Under the pieces are notes generated by a model that saw only the letters and a list, made by a program, of their open reading frames with translations, was not told where the DNA came from and did no database searches. Below, piece after piece: positions 36,894 to 48,722 of a stretch of 64,000 nt of DNA (position 1 is the first letter of the stretch; each line of letters opens with the position of its first letter). The stretch covers positions 3,822,501 through 3,886,500 of the forward strand of contig OX637289.1 in NCBI GenBank assembly GCA_951799445.1, written 5' to 3'. The stretch comes from Pseudisothecium myosuroides. Its lineage: Eukaryota > Streptophyta > Bryopsida > Hypnales > Lembophyllaceae. Made by a program: the position numbers and the translations under genes.

Positions 36894-38844
36894 AGTGAAC
36901 TGGAAGTCCAGGGAGTCCAAGTTCGACTTGCATTGGGAAACTTATGCCAAAAATTTGAAAAAAATCATTGACAAAACTCAAACACTACAAAGGTTAGGCC
37001 GTTGCTCGCCACACCAAACCATTTTGATTTTTTGTCTTACAAATTTTGGTTCGACACAACTACAAATTCAACTCACTTCGAACACTCACGTTCTCAACTC
37101 AAACTCCATAGCCACAACAACAATTGACAACTAAAACTTGAAGAAAAACCACTTAAAGAAGACGAAGTGGCGGCTTGGGAATAATTAAATTAAAAAACTA
37201 ATTTTCCTTAAGAATCTCACTATTCATGTTGGCTTGATGTTTTGTTTTTCACTATTCCTTTTGGATTTGGCGCGGTTTTTTATTGTTTTCTATTCATTTT
37301 GTTATTGTTTTGTTGTGCTTTTACTATTCATTTTAGATTTGTTTTGGTTTTTATTCCGTTACTATTCATTCACTATTCATTCGGGACAAATTGTTTTTTG
37401 TTATTATTCTTTCTTTACTATTCATTCACTATTCATTTAAAATAGTTCTTTGGTTTTTTCAATCAATTAGTATTTTTGAAAGAAATTAGTTGGTCTTGTT
37501 GACTTGGATTTTTGTTTTATTGGCCTAATAAGCCAAATAGGAAAAGACAAAAAGGTCAACAAAAACAATAGATTAATCCAACAAAAATCATAGACTAATG
37601 AATAACAAATAAAATTGACTATTCATTGGAATATTATTAATTTGGAAGATATTAATCTTTAAAATTAATTCTTAAATTAAAACAACTATTCAAGGTGGTT
37701 GGAAATAGGGCCTTGAAGTTACTTTAATTCAAAAGGTTATTTTAAAATCAACTAAAAACCATTAGAAGTTTAACGTAAATTCCTAAAATCAACGGAATTA
37801 AGTTAAATACTTGGACTAACCCTTTTATTTGTAGGAAATGAGTTAGAAGAATGTAGAAAAAGGATTTTTCCATACATTTTGACACTAAACTTTCATCAAC
37901 AGCCGGAGTACCCATGATGGAGGACGAGGGTTATCTTGAGACCATTATGCTAGTGCTTTGCAATGAGGGGACCATGGACCCAGAGGTATGTTAATTTTAC
38001 CCTTTTCTTTTGCTTTGTTTTTGTTTTCAAATTAAAGTTAAAATCTTTGCTGTTAGAAGTTAGTTTTTAGATTAGAATTTAGAATTTTAGATTAAATTTA
38101 GAAAGTTAGAGGTTATAAAACCAAATCATACTTTAAATTTAACCCAATAACAAAAATTATCAATAATTAACCATAAACCCCGGTTGGATGATAATTTAAG
38201 ATTTTCATCCAAAGGAACCTTTAAGGAATCTTTTTAGGTAGGAATCAGACAAAGATTCTATAAAGATTCCAAAGTCCCTTTTTACTTTTGAAAATACTTT
38301 ATTTTTGAAGGATAAAAGGTTGGATGAAGTTTGAGACCAATTTTGGATGAAAAACATCTAATTAGGTCAAAATTCCGATTAGTCTTAAAAATCCGTAACT
38401 TGAAGAAACTAATAATTTAACCTTAGAATTTAGAATTATTTTGGATTAATTTGTTATTTTAGATTAGTGGATGAAGGTTAGCACAACTTAGATGCCAAAC
38501 GTACCTGGTGGTAACTTTTGCTAGGAATCTTGGAATCTAGTTTTCTTCACCATTCTGGAAAGAAAAAATTATATTCTAAAAGGCTACTTAGATACAATTT
38601 TAGTTAGATTAGATTTTGTTTTCTTTCTTTGTTTTTTACCTAACCATAACGTTTAATTAATTAACCCATAGCTTTTCTTAGAATTAGAGGAATTTTACAG
38701 GATTATCAATCACAAAAAGTTTCCATTGCTTGGAAGGCGAACACTCACTTAGGAACCACCCAATTAGGAGTAAAATCTCCAACGAAACAGCTGCTAGAAC
38801 CCGTGTGTAACTTTCTGACTCAAGGGTGGAGTTAGAAACACTCA

Positions 38845-40207
38845 CAGCAGTTGAAAATTTTCTCGAATAGAACGCAACGGAATGAAGTCTTCTTTCTTCT
38901 CCTATTTGCGAAAGAACTGCTCTTAATGCAAAATCTGAAGCATCCGTTTTTATATAGAATGGTTTTGAAAAGTTTGGATGGGTCAAGATTGGAACAGTTG
39001 TAAAAGATGACTTCAAATGTTGAAAAGTCTTCTCTACTTCAAGTCCCCAATCTAGTTTGTCTTTGCATGTTAGCTGAGTCAGTGGAGCTGTTACTTGTGA
39101 GTAATTTTTGATGAAGATCCGATAGAAGTTGGCAAATCCAAGAAAACACTGTACATCGCGTACTGTTCGAAGAGTTGATCAGTCTGTAATAGCTTGAATT
39201 TTCTTTGAATCCATCAATAGGCCTTCGTTGGAGATGATGTATCCAAGAAACTCCACTTGTAGTTGATGAAATATGCAGTTTTTTAATTTGGCATATAATC
39301 CAGCGTCTCGTAACTTCAGTAGCACAAGTTTTACGTGTCTTTCATGTTCTTCAACATTTTTGGAATAAATCAAGATGTCGTCAAGATAACATACGACAAA
39401 TTGGTCGAAAAATTCGCGGAAAATATCATTCATCAAGTGCTGAAAAATAGCTGGTGCATTTGTAAATCCAAATGGCATAACGTTATACTCAAAATGTCCA
39501 TATCTTGTTCGGAATGCTGTCTTCTATTCGTCCCCTTCTTGGATGCGCACCAAATTATACGCTCCGCGAAGGTCAATTTTGGTGTAGATTTTGGCTTGTC
39601 CAAGTTGATCAAGAAGTCCAGATATTAACGGCAAAGGATATCGATTTTTCACCGTTAATTTATTCAGAACGCGATAGTCAACACACATTTGTAAAGAACC
39701 ATCTTTTTTCTTCACAAAAAGTATTGGCGCACCAGCTAGAGATTTGGAATGTCGAATGAAGTTCTTTGCAAGATTTTCGTCGATATACTCCTTCAATGCT
39801 GAAAGTTCATTCTACAACAGGTTGTAGATTGGACCAAATGGTGGCTGAGTTCCATCTTCAAGATCAATGGCGCAATCGTATGGCCGATGTTCTGGCAAAA
39901 TGTCGACGTTTTTCTTTTCAAAGACGTCTCCTAATTCTGCATACTGACTTGGAATGCTTGATAAAGTTTTGTTGTTGCCACGTGTTGGAGTTGCGTAAAT
40001 AATATAAGGGTTGTCCTTTCTTGCTGCTTTAATAAAAGCTTTAGCTCCAACAAGTACGGGCTTGGCACTTGAAGACGCTGAAAGAGATTTTGTTGCCGAA
40101 GTTTCTAGAAAAAATGATAGACTTTGTGACTTCCAGTCCACAACTGGATTGTATTTTTCGAGCCAAGAAAGTCCTGAAACCACGGGATTAGATGGAGTTT
40201 TGATCAC
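38845..40207 (-). pseudogene. Ty3/gypsy reverse transcriptase and partial RNase H
   Basis: One frame throughout, broken by several stops. The linker reads SWLEKYNPVVDW. Reverse transcriptase motifs include [40 protein letters not shown] and the catalytic YLDD. RNase H begins with FYIKTDASDFA and stops at about 38845. Stops at about 39524 (TAG) and 39179 (TGA) both stand where the family has Trp (TGG). The element is dead. Confidence 0.88.
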
Positions 40208-40219
40208 ATTGAATATGAT

Positions 40220-40721
40220 CTAACATTTATGCCCCTCGAATGAAACTTCTAATGGTTTAGTTTCATGAGTGACATCGCCCGAAGATAAGATCCGACCGTC
40301 TATGGCTTCTACATGTACTGGGTTTGGTTTTTTGACTAAAAGAATCTTGTAACGTTTCGCAAATTCCTCGTCTATAAAACAGGCTGAAGCTCCAGAATCT
40401 AAAAGGGCATGAATCCGTAATTTCTTTTTGGAGCCCAAACGTAGAGATATGGTAAAGCAATGAGAAGGTTGAGAAGAAAGATGAGGACCTAAATTCGTCT
40501 GTAAATCTGAAGGCTCGAACGCACGGTCCCTATTGTGGCTGAGCGTCCTTGTTTTCCGATACATGTACGGCTCTTGTTTTGAGAAGATGTTTTTTGTGCT
40601 TCTTCTGACAATCGGTGGCCTTGTGGCTAGGGCCTTCACAATATAAACACAAATCTTCATCAAAACGGCGTTTCTTTTTTTGCGCGGTAAGCGGTCCAAA
40701 TCGTACAGCATCAATTTGCAT
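40220..40721 (-). pseudogene. Ty3/gypsy zinc knuckle and aspartic protease
   Basis: The segment 40721-40530 encodes a CCHC knuckle (CLYCEGPSHKATDC) in a frame offset from gag. From about 40540 the protease continues in the main frame, with the active-site motif LLDSGAS. Two compensating frame changes therefore flank the knuckle. A TAG ends this segment at 40220-40222. Confidence 0.8.
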
Positions 40722-40786
40722 ATCTCAGGGCCTTCGAAATGTATGCTTGTTATATGTGTTGCCTTGACTGTTGGCGAGGTATTTGT

Positions 40787-41545
40787 TTATGCGGTTGGCG
40801 TAGTCCATAACTGTCGATCTTGACGCCGTTGAAATAATCGATTGTCACATTTTACCGCTTGACTTATGGCTTCTTTGAGTGTCTGGGGATCAGAAAACGA
40901 TAATAATAAGTCCTTGATGTCGTCTCTCAAACCCCATTGAAATTGACTCATGAGTGCTTCTTCGCCCCAATTGATGTCGTAAGCAAGTTGTCGGAATTTC
41001 GATGCATATAGCAAAGCTGAGCGAGATCCTTGTCGTAAAGAACAAACTTTAGTTGTTGCCCAACGGATCTTGTCGTATTGTCCAAATGCTTCAGAAAATG
41101 CCGCTAAGAATGTCTCGAAGTTGTTGAGAATTGAAGATCTTTTCTCAAATAGCGGTGAAAACCAAGACAAAGCTTGTCCAGTGAGTAAGCTTCCAATCAA
41201 GCCCACCCGTGATTAGTCTGTCGGATATCGTTGAGGTTGAAGAAAAATGATGAGCTGAACTTGATTCACAAATCCTCGAAATTTTGCTCTGGAACCATCA
41301 AACTTTTCGGGGAGACTAGTTTGTGGCTCCCTTGCGGTTGAGATGTGTGAATCGAAGTGTTGAGCAGGTACACTCGTCCCTGAAATTGAAGCAGATGGAA
41401 TGGATTGAAATGCTTCAACCACTCTTGCACTTGTATTTGCAGCAAAGTCTTCGAGAACATTTGTCCGCATGGACAAAGAATCAATAGCCTTTAAAATGAG
41501 ATCTAATTTAGTTGCTACTGAATTGGCGTCTTCACTTCTTGACAT
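40787..41545 (-). pseudogene. Ty3/gypsy gag (capsid region)
   Basis: ATG at 41545. The frame is interrupted once by a TAA at about 41213, then runs on to 40787. It contains the retrotransposon-gag signature (GSLLTGQALSWFSPLFEK, then LRQGSRSALLYASKFRQLA and MSQFQWGLRDDIKDLL). It would assemble the virus-like particle. The frame matches that of the downstream pol fragments, so this was probably one gag-pol ORF. Confidence 0.8.
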
Positions 41546-42087
41546 CTTGATTCACTCGGCAAGAATACTAAAAGGATTGAGCTACTGATTAAGAACCAAT
41601 TTAGAGATGGATAATCCTCAATCTCTAAATATCAAAGTTATTTTCACGAAGGGCGGCAGTCCACACGCAATCAAGAATAACTTTGTTGAGAAAAAATAAT
41701 ACTAGTTTAGAGGAGGGTAGTCCGCAACCTTTAAGCGCTTCAATATTTTCAAGAAGGGCGGTAGTCCACACGCAATTAAGAAAAAATCAAGCTCCAATAT
41801 TAGTTTTGTCCTTGGTCCTTTCAATGACTAATACGACAAGGTTGGAACTGAATTAACACTCTGTCCGTTTGCTAAGAAGGCCGGAATCAAACTTTGCAAA
41901 GCAAAATTTGAAGAGTCAGTCTTGACAAACTGTAACAGATGTGCAAGATACAAGACAAAGCAAGACAAGATGGTTTCCAAATAACAAGACTTGATATTAG
42001 AATTCAAGAAGTACAAGACTAGAGCTAGAATCAAGAGCTGAAATCAAGAGAGGTGTTGTCGAGACTGAGGACTACTTCAGCCTCGAC

Positions 42088-42262
42088 TCCTATATATACT
42101 ACCAGCTAGGAGGTTCTTCCAGAAGCTTCCGCTATTTGGGAAGCTTCTCAAGAAGCTTCCCTCTAGCTTGGACGTCCTTCCAGAAGCTTCCCTTCAGCTT
42201 AAACGTTCTTCCAGAAACTTCCAGAAGCTTCTCCTACTTGGGAAGCTTCTCAAGAAGCTTCC
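42088..42262 (-). promoter_or_regulatory. heat-shock-element cluster and TATA box of the gypsy LTR
   Basis: On the minus strand a cluster of heat-shock elements precedes TATATATAGG (42088-42101). Perfect three-unit elements (TTCnnGAAnnTTC) lie at 42117-42129 and 42178-42190. At 42209-42231 five alternating TTC/GAA units with exact 2-bp gaps occur in a row. Further GAAGCTTC palindromes fill the gaps, and a roughly 41-bp block is duplicated (42119-42159 and 42221-42262). HSF trimers bind such arrays; heat control of this element is inference. Confidence 0.7.
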
Positions 42263-42486
42263 TTTAACTACAAGTTTCTTGGAGGAGGTTCTGACTATGT
42301 CCGTGACAAGAGTGGAGTGCAGACAATCTTCTTAGGTTTTGCTAAGTAGATCTAGATTATCGACTTTGAAGGGCCGTCCTTTTCAAAAACATCGCAAACA
42401 AGGCCGTCAATGGTATGTTTACCTAGCCCTAATTGCAATGACAAAAATCACTTGTTTCGAATGGATGACTGCATGAAAGCTCAGTG

Positions 42487-42500
42487 AAAGAGATTATTTA
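42487..42500. repeat. left 14-bp target duplication of a retroposon
   Basis: AAAGAGATTATTTA, repeated exactly at 42915-42928. Confidence 0.9.
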
Positions 42501-42914
42501 TAATTGGTGGCTTGTTAGAGGAGCTGCACTCTCGCTTTGTTCAATTATGCGTAATCACTATGTTTTTGCTCAAGATCGATGGCTGACACAGCTTCTTCAA
42601 AAAACACTATAGGATGCATTGTTAGATTCTGGTTGGGTTGCTCTTTTTAGGGCAGTGATTGCACTTAGATGGAGTCCTCAACATTCTGATAGGATCTTGT
42701 CTAAATTTGATTGCATTTGGCTTCACTCCTCTGTGTTTGCCATTAAGATTAGAGGTTCAATTAGTTAGAGCAAAGAGGCCCCCCCTCTTGTTTATTTCTC
42801 TAGTTGTTGTTTTTTCTCTCTTTCATGCTCTGATTCTCTTCAGCCTTTTGGCTTGGCTGTTACTTTGGTTTGTTTTAATGCAATGGTATCCATTTGTTAT
42901 AAAAAAAGAAAAAG
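42501..42914 (+). mobile_element. non-LTR retroposon (SINE or 5'-truncated LINE)
   Basis: A 414-bp insert between perfect 14-bp direct repeats, ending in an A-rich tail (ATAAAAAAAGAAAAAG). This is the standard result of target-primed reverse transcription. The 3' part (TTGGTTTGTTTTAATGCAATG and similar) resembles a LINE 3' UTR. No protein domain is visible and no clear pol III boxes were found, so a truncated LINE tail is more likely than a SINE. Confidence 0.8.
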
Positions 42915-42928
42915 AAAGAGATTATTTA

Positions 42929-43680
42929 TTTATTTTTATTTTTATTTATTTATTTTTAAAAAGATTTTGAAGTTCATATTAACAATGGTGTCTATCTATT
43001 GTAGCAAGACTACAATTAAATCCTAATATGTTGCAAAATTTGGAATATTTTGAGTACAAGTTCCTTTACCTAAGTTTTCAATGGATCAGTAATCATGCTA
43101 CCTCAAGTTAGTGGTGTGGTCTTGTCTTTCTACACAAAATAGTGAAATTAGGTTGCCTTACATTAAAGAAATAACTTTCCAAGCCATCAAAGTCAACAAA
43201 TATCTCTAAAAATATTTCCATTTGTACACATGGAGGTTCATGAGTCCCACTTTCAACCATATTTAATTTAAAAGTAGTGCATTCTTGTACAACAATAATA
43301 AATAATTATGTAGTGTCATATGTTATGAAATTAGTGTGGGGCAACCTAATTTCACTATTTATTGTAGTTCATTCTAAGTGTAGTTGCTTTATCCTTTATT
43401 CTACTTGATGAGAGGTCATTCGACTATTTATGGGCCGTGTTTGGTGAGCAATGTTGAGGGACCCGGAAATTGAGGGCCCTTTGAAATTAGAATGAAAATT
43501 TGAGCGTGCCAAGTTGGATGTGTAACGGTGGCCATGCTCTAATGTAGGGCTAGAACAACTTATTCAACACTTGCCGTTTCTATGGTGGGCTAAGAGATCA
43601 ATTGATCATTCTATTTTTAGTGTCAAATTTTCCCCCAAAAATAAATTGTCCACAATAATTGATTGGACTAATGGTATAGA
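42929..43680. other. no gene recognised
   Basis: AT-rich with a short (TTTA)n-like tract at 42921-42958. GGCCGTGTTTGGTGAGC at about 43432 resembles a Tourist-type terminus, but no partner was found. Confidence 0.35.
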
Positions 43681-43827
43681 CTAAGGTAGGAGGTCCATAA
43701 CAGGCCCATTTAAGCCTACCTACCTCATCAATGACAGTAATAGATAATTCAATTCAAGGAGCATGTCACGCATTCCTAGATAGGGGACACATTTAGAACC
43801 TGGTCCATTTTAGGAACTCCTACCTTA
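43681..43827. mobile_element. short MITE, CTAAGGTAGGAGGTCC family
   Basis: Begins CTAAGGTAGGAGGTCC and ends in the imperfect complement GGAACTCCTACCTTATAG. It shares its termini with the 333-bp copy at 59661-59993 but has a shortened interior. Confidence 0.6.
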
Positions 43828-44792
43828 TAGAGTATAGACGTGACTTGCGGACCAAGTCGACTGCTGTCGACAGTAGCTGCGCAAGTTGTTTGCAAAGTTT
43901 CTTTCATCCGAGCGACATTCTCGGTGCCGAGAATCACACCAACTGCCTGGCCAAGTGCCATGCACAATGGATGGTAAAGCTTTCAGGACGCCGTCCCTTG
44001 CGCTCGCTCGCTCCTTTCGAGTTACGACTTCCCCAGCTACTTATCTTCAATTTCTATTCTCCAGGATATCCATGTACTGTACTGGGTGAAGACATCAGGA
44101 AAGAGTTGTACTGTACACCGAATCATTCCGTAACTTGGACTCTTAGGAGTCTATCAGCCTGCAAGGCTCTTTTCGATCCGCCTTTGACTTTTTTAGGTTT
44201 GCGGGATTAGGCTCTTTCTTCATCATATATATGTGTACCATCCTTGTTAAGCTGCTATCTTGTTTTGCTCACTTTCGCAGGCGCCGAGACTATGGTACCA
44301 TGACTTTGGTGATTTGAGTGACGTGATTTACCATGCTGCTACAAGCTCCTCTCTCCTGGAATGTAGGACTCGAAGCACTCATCGTCAAGGCTCTAGATTC
44401 TTCGGCTTCGTTGATTGTTACGTGTCATGCGTGCACTCTAACTTATCACTTGTTGGAAACGTCTGATGTCATGTTTGCTTCGTTTTGAATTGCAGTGATG
44501 ATCAGGCATTGATTTGTGTGTACTGGTTTGAATTGTGGTTCGTGAATGATTCAGCTTGGTTGTTGTTGATATGCAGAAATCGATGGTCGAAATGGTGACG
44601 ACGCACTTCGAACGTGATCATCATTTGACAAGGCGCGCTCTTGCACGTCTGAAGATCTAGTGCAGTGGTTTCTGAATTCCGAAGAGCTGATTGAAACCAG
44701 AGCGACGACCTTGCTCATTGACACACGGCGGCGAACTTGACGTGAGGAATCTAGAGCAGGGAAGGAAGCTTGAACGTCTGTGAAGGATCGAG
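43828..44792. other. promoter and leader region of the CHX gene
   Basis: No recognised protein. Pyrimidine-rich CAG acceptor-like sites (for example TTTCGCAG at about 44273-44280) suggest the 5' UTR may contain introns. Short frames on both strands match nothing known. Confidence 0.35.
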
Positions 44793-47650
44793 ATGGCGGT
44801 TGCTAATACTACCACGGTCATGTGCAAGACGATGGTGGCGACGTCGAATGGAGTGTGGCAGGGTGACATCCCCACTCACTTCGCGTTTCCCCTGCTCATC
44901 GTCCAGATTTGCCTCATTCTGGCCATCACGCGAACTCTGGCTTTCTTCTTTAAACCTCTCAAGCAGCCTCGCGTCATCGCCGAAGTAGTGGTAAGTGCGG
45001 GCAAGCGAGTTCTTTGAATCAATTTTTCGAAATTGTGGATTACTCCTGTGTCTGATTTGGAGTTGCTGTGGGTGACTCTCAGGGTGGAATCCTTCTGGGA
45101 CCATCGGCGTTGGGCAAGAATGCGACGTACTTGGCGAATATATTCCCCAAGCAAAGTGTGGTCATCCTGGACTGTTTCGCGCAAATGGGCTTGCTCTTCT
45201 TCTTGTTCATGGTGGGCTTGGAGCTCGACATGCGGCAAATCCGCAAGACGGGAACGCAGGCCATGGCCATATCCGCAGCGGGCATCTCAGTGCCTTTTGC
45301 GTCCGGAGTGGGCGTCTCCTTCGTGCTCCACCAGACCATCTCCGGCGATGTGAAGTTCGGTCCGTTTTTGGTGTTTATGGGCGTGGCGATGTCCATCACG
45401 GCGTTTCCTGTGCTCGCCCGCATCCTCGCGGAGCGGAAGCTCCTGACCACCGAGGTCGGTCAGCTCGCCATGTCCGTCGCCGCCGTGGACGATGTCACGG
45501 CGTGGGTGCTGCTCGCGCTCGCCATCGCGCTCTCGGGGAACAACTCGAAGCCCACCGTGGTGGCTTAGGTGCTCCTCTGCGGACTCGCCTTCGTCATCGT
45601 CATGTTTGTGCTCGTGCAACCCGTCATGAAATTGGTCGCCGCCAGATCCTCCGACAATGAGCCGGTGCAAGAGATTTTCATCTGCCTCACATTAGCTGGC
45701 GTTTTGGTGGCGGGGTTCACCACCGACGCAATTGGTATCCATTCCATCTTCGGGGCGTTTCTATTCGGGCTTATCATCCCCAAACACGGACCTTTCGCAG
45801 GCGTGCTGGTGGAGAAAATTGAGGATTTTGTTTCGATTCTGTTGTTGCCTCTGTACTTCGCATCCAGCGGCTTGAAGACCAACATTGGCTCCCTCCACGG
45901 GGCTCGCTCGTTTGGTCTGCTTGTGCTCGTCATCACCGTGGCCTGCTGCGGCAAAGTGTGCGGGACGTTTTTGGCTGCTACGGCGACCAAAGTGAATCCC
46001 CGGAAAGCGATCACGTTGGGCGTACTCATGAATACCAAAGGCCTGGTCGAGCTCATCGTGCTCAACATCGGGAAGGACCGCGGCGTACTAAACGATGAGA
46101 CGTTTGCGATCATGGTGCTTATGGCGCTCTTCACGACGTTCATCACCACGCCGCTGGTGATGGCGATCTACAAGCCGGCGCGAAATCCCCTCCCTTACAA
46201 AAGAAGAAAGCTAGCGATGGAGGATCCCAAAGATGATCTGCGCATTCTGTCGTGTGTGCATGGCATGAAGAATGTCCCCGCCATGATTAATCTCACGGAG
46301 GGGACGCGAGGGATTCGCAAGCGCGCGCTGCGACTCTACATCTTGCATTTGATGCAACTTTCGGAGCGCACTTCCGCCATTATGATCGTCCAGCGCGCTC
46401 GTCGCGACGGGAGACCCTTTTTCAACCCCCGGAATCCTGCCGAGAGCCGCGACCAAATCGTCGCCGCGTTCGAAACGTACGGGCAACTCAGCAAGGTGAC
46501 GGTGCGGCCGATGACGGCCATTTCCAACTTTGAAGACATGCACGAAGATATATGCGCAACGGCAGCGGACAAGCGCACGGCGATCATCATCCTCCCCTTT
46601 CACAAATCCCAAAGACTCGACGGCCAGTTCGAGACCACCGCTCCGGGCTTCCGTCTCGTGAATCATAAGGTACACTCAAATCTCTTTACTGTTACTGTGA
46701 TCTTCTTTAAAACGACATCCAAGAATATCCTGCACTCTCGCCACACTCTCATTCAAAGTATGTCACAGTGAATAATTTGGGAACCCATGTGACAAAATTA
46801 CGAGGCTAATAGTTTATGGTCATATCTCTCAAAACGGCGTTTTCAAGGTGGCGGAATTGTGCTATTCAGTTGCATTAAGCTGTTAATGACTAGGCTGGCA
46901 CAGATTTGAGAGGGATATCCGGGAAAGTGCCAATTTCTTGAAATTTGAATATGACGACAGGTGCTTCAACACGCGCCCTGCTCTGTGGCCCTTCTCATCG
47001 ACCGTGGCGTCGGTGGGAATATGCAAGTCGCGCCCAGCAACGTCGATCACAAAGTGGCGGTGTATTTCTTCGGCGGCCCTGACGACCGAGAAGCCCTCTC
47101 ATATGGTCTCCGCATGGCGGAGCATCCGGGGATCCATCTTCACGTGATTCAGTTCCTGGAGAACGGAACCCCGGCCCCCGATCACGTCGGAATCAACGTG
47201 ACTTCCGATATAACCATCCCCGAGCTTAAAGCTGGTGTCAGCCCCGGTCGTGCGTACCAATTCTCCACGCAAGGGCTGGACCAAGCGCAGGAGCGAAAAC
47301 TTGACGAAGCAGCGCTGGACCAGGTCCCGAAGGGACAGTCGAAGATCACCGTGGAGGAATGCTATGTGGTGAAGCCTTTCGAAGCGGTGCTGGAAGCCGC
47401 CAGGAGTCGTCACCACGACATCATCTTAGTGGGACGATCGCGGCGCCCAACTCTGTTTGTTGCGAACTTGGCGCACCGTCACCCTGAGTATAGCGAGCTT
47501 GGCCCATTTGGGGATGCGCTCATGGCGGCCGATGTGCGCGCGTCGGTGCTGGTGTTCCAGCAGTACGACCCCAGCTTCGACAGCGCCGCGGGGGGTGCAG
47601 CGCCCTCGGCCAAGGCCTTGGCCCGCGCTGCAAAAGCCACTTCGGTCTAG
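44793..47650 (+). pseudogene. CHX-type cation/H+ antiporter with a premature TAG
   Basis: Exons 44793-44990, 45083-46669 and 46961-47650 with GT-AG introns of 92 and 291 bp, all phase 0. Total 824 codons, the usual size for plant CHX proteins (monovalent cation/proton exchange in endomembranes or plasma membrane). The N-terminal Na/H-exchanger domain (about 30-430) has many membrane helices, FFLFMVGLELD (103-115), MSITAFPVLARILAE (169-183) and the Asp pair in VDDVTAW (202-203). The hydrophilic C-terminal half carries the CHX-type regulatory region. Codon 228 is TAG (45566-45568), where relatives have Trp before VLLCG. Everything after it remains open for 596 codons. This could be a recent null allele, a sequencing error or a readthrough site. 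The truncated product would be 227 residues and could not transport. Confidence 0.88.
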
Positions 47651-48722
47651 CATGTGTGTACACAGATTTTAGAGTGCTTTGTAATAAGATCTAGACTTGT
47701 TCCTGGTTTCGAAGAACACATCGAACACTGATGTATGTATGTGTCTTTCAAGATCAATGATAAAGAAATTTGTATTCCCATCTTCAGAGTCGTATCAATT
47801 CCATTCTGTCAGCCCTATCGGCACAAAACTCATTTAGGATAGCGATTGAAATCGGCTCCTCACAAATGCCATACTTCAGCACCATTCGACTACAATGCTA
47901 GGCAAATACTGACATGCACTTGTGAGGAACCAAGCATTCACCAAGTATAACAGAACTCTACAGCACAGCAACCAGCAAGTGCAAGCGGCAGTACCGAATG
48001 TCTGGATGGCGTTGTAAGTGGGTATCTCACGGTTAGCACAAATTGAGAACGTGAATTTCGTTAAAATGGCGACTTTTCATTAAAATGATGCGGGTGAGCC
48101 AAATGAGAGGTAAGAAAAAACAAACAAATTTTGGGAGCCGGAATGGAGTTTTAGTGGGAAATCGTAACATAGCGTTCGGAAATCGAGGTCATGCATCGGT
48201 AATGAGCTCCACGAATGGCCATGCAGTTGAATCGATTGAATTGAGTTTCACTTTTTATTTCATACAGACTGAAAAAATAGGCAGAACAATAATAGTTGAG
48301 GCGGCGCGTGGAACCTACCACGACGGTATACTCCTACAGTCTCAATAATTTTCAGTCACAACTACCAAGCTGTACTTGCTCATCTCGCGGACGAGCTAGC
48401 TACGCCTATTGAACGATTCGCCAAACACCAATGGAGATCATCCTCGGATCCGCTCCATGCCACCTGCAAACATGTACTCCGTAAAACGGAAGGTTTCAAT
48501 ATATTTGAGATATCGCAATGATCCAACAGTGAACACACGGGCAACTCAAATGTTGTGCACACGGTTCTTTCCGTGTGCAATCGTAAAATCACGTGCATCC
48601 AGAGGGGACACAAGCCAGCTCGTAGCGGATGCACAGCTCCTGTGTTGAATTGCAAAGGTCCACTGATGAATTCATCCAAGCACATTCGGAGTCACCGGGT
48701 AATTTGTCTTCAGAATTCTATT
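47651..48722. other. CHX 3' UTR and intergenic sequence
   Basis: Just after the stop there are AATAAG- and GATAAAG-like candidate polyadenylation signals (about 47682 and 47758). At about 48053-48090 a TTTCGTTAAAATGGCGA stretch resembles the termini of the MITE at 55475-55670. No other gene is seen. Confidence 0.35.

Larger units (their letters stand above)
34200..38844. other. no gene recognised; possible LTR-type promoter and two minisatellites
   Basis: AT-rich. A GTATATAAGGCC TATA-type box at about 35636-35647, followed by C/T-rich leader-like sequence, could be an LTR promoter on the plus strand, but no second copy is seen. A small open segment at about 37914-37986 (AACAG before it, GAG-GTATGT after it) could be an exon; it matches nothing I know. 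Confidence 0.3.
38845..42380 (-). mobile_element. truncated Ty3/gypsy LTR retrotransposon
   Basis: Gag, zinc knuckle, protease, reverse transcriptase and part of RNase H follow in order on the minus strand. Integrase and the 3' LTR are missing; homology stops at about 38845, just after FYSRKFS. The region 41570-42380 upstream of gag is the likely 5' LTR and leader, with a TATA box at 42088-42101. Its exact ends could not be fixed because no second LTR is present. Two GGGCGGCAGTCCACACGCAA-like repeats lie at about 41650 and 41757. Confidence 0.85.

Noticed and set aside
43432..43450. Tourist-like terminus GGCCGTGTTTGG
   Set aside because: No partner terminus or target duplication nearby.
43776..44210. 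Frames upstream of CHX on both strands
   Set aside because: The minus frame runs into a MITE end and neither has recognisable domains; probably leader/promoter DNA.
45566..45568. RNA editing as a rescue of the CHX stop codon
   Set aside because: Plant organellar U-to-C editing would give CAG, not the Trp codon TGG, and this is a nuclear gene.
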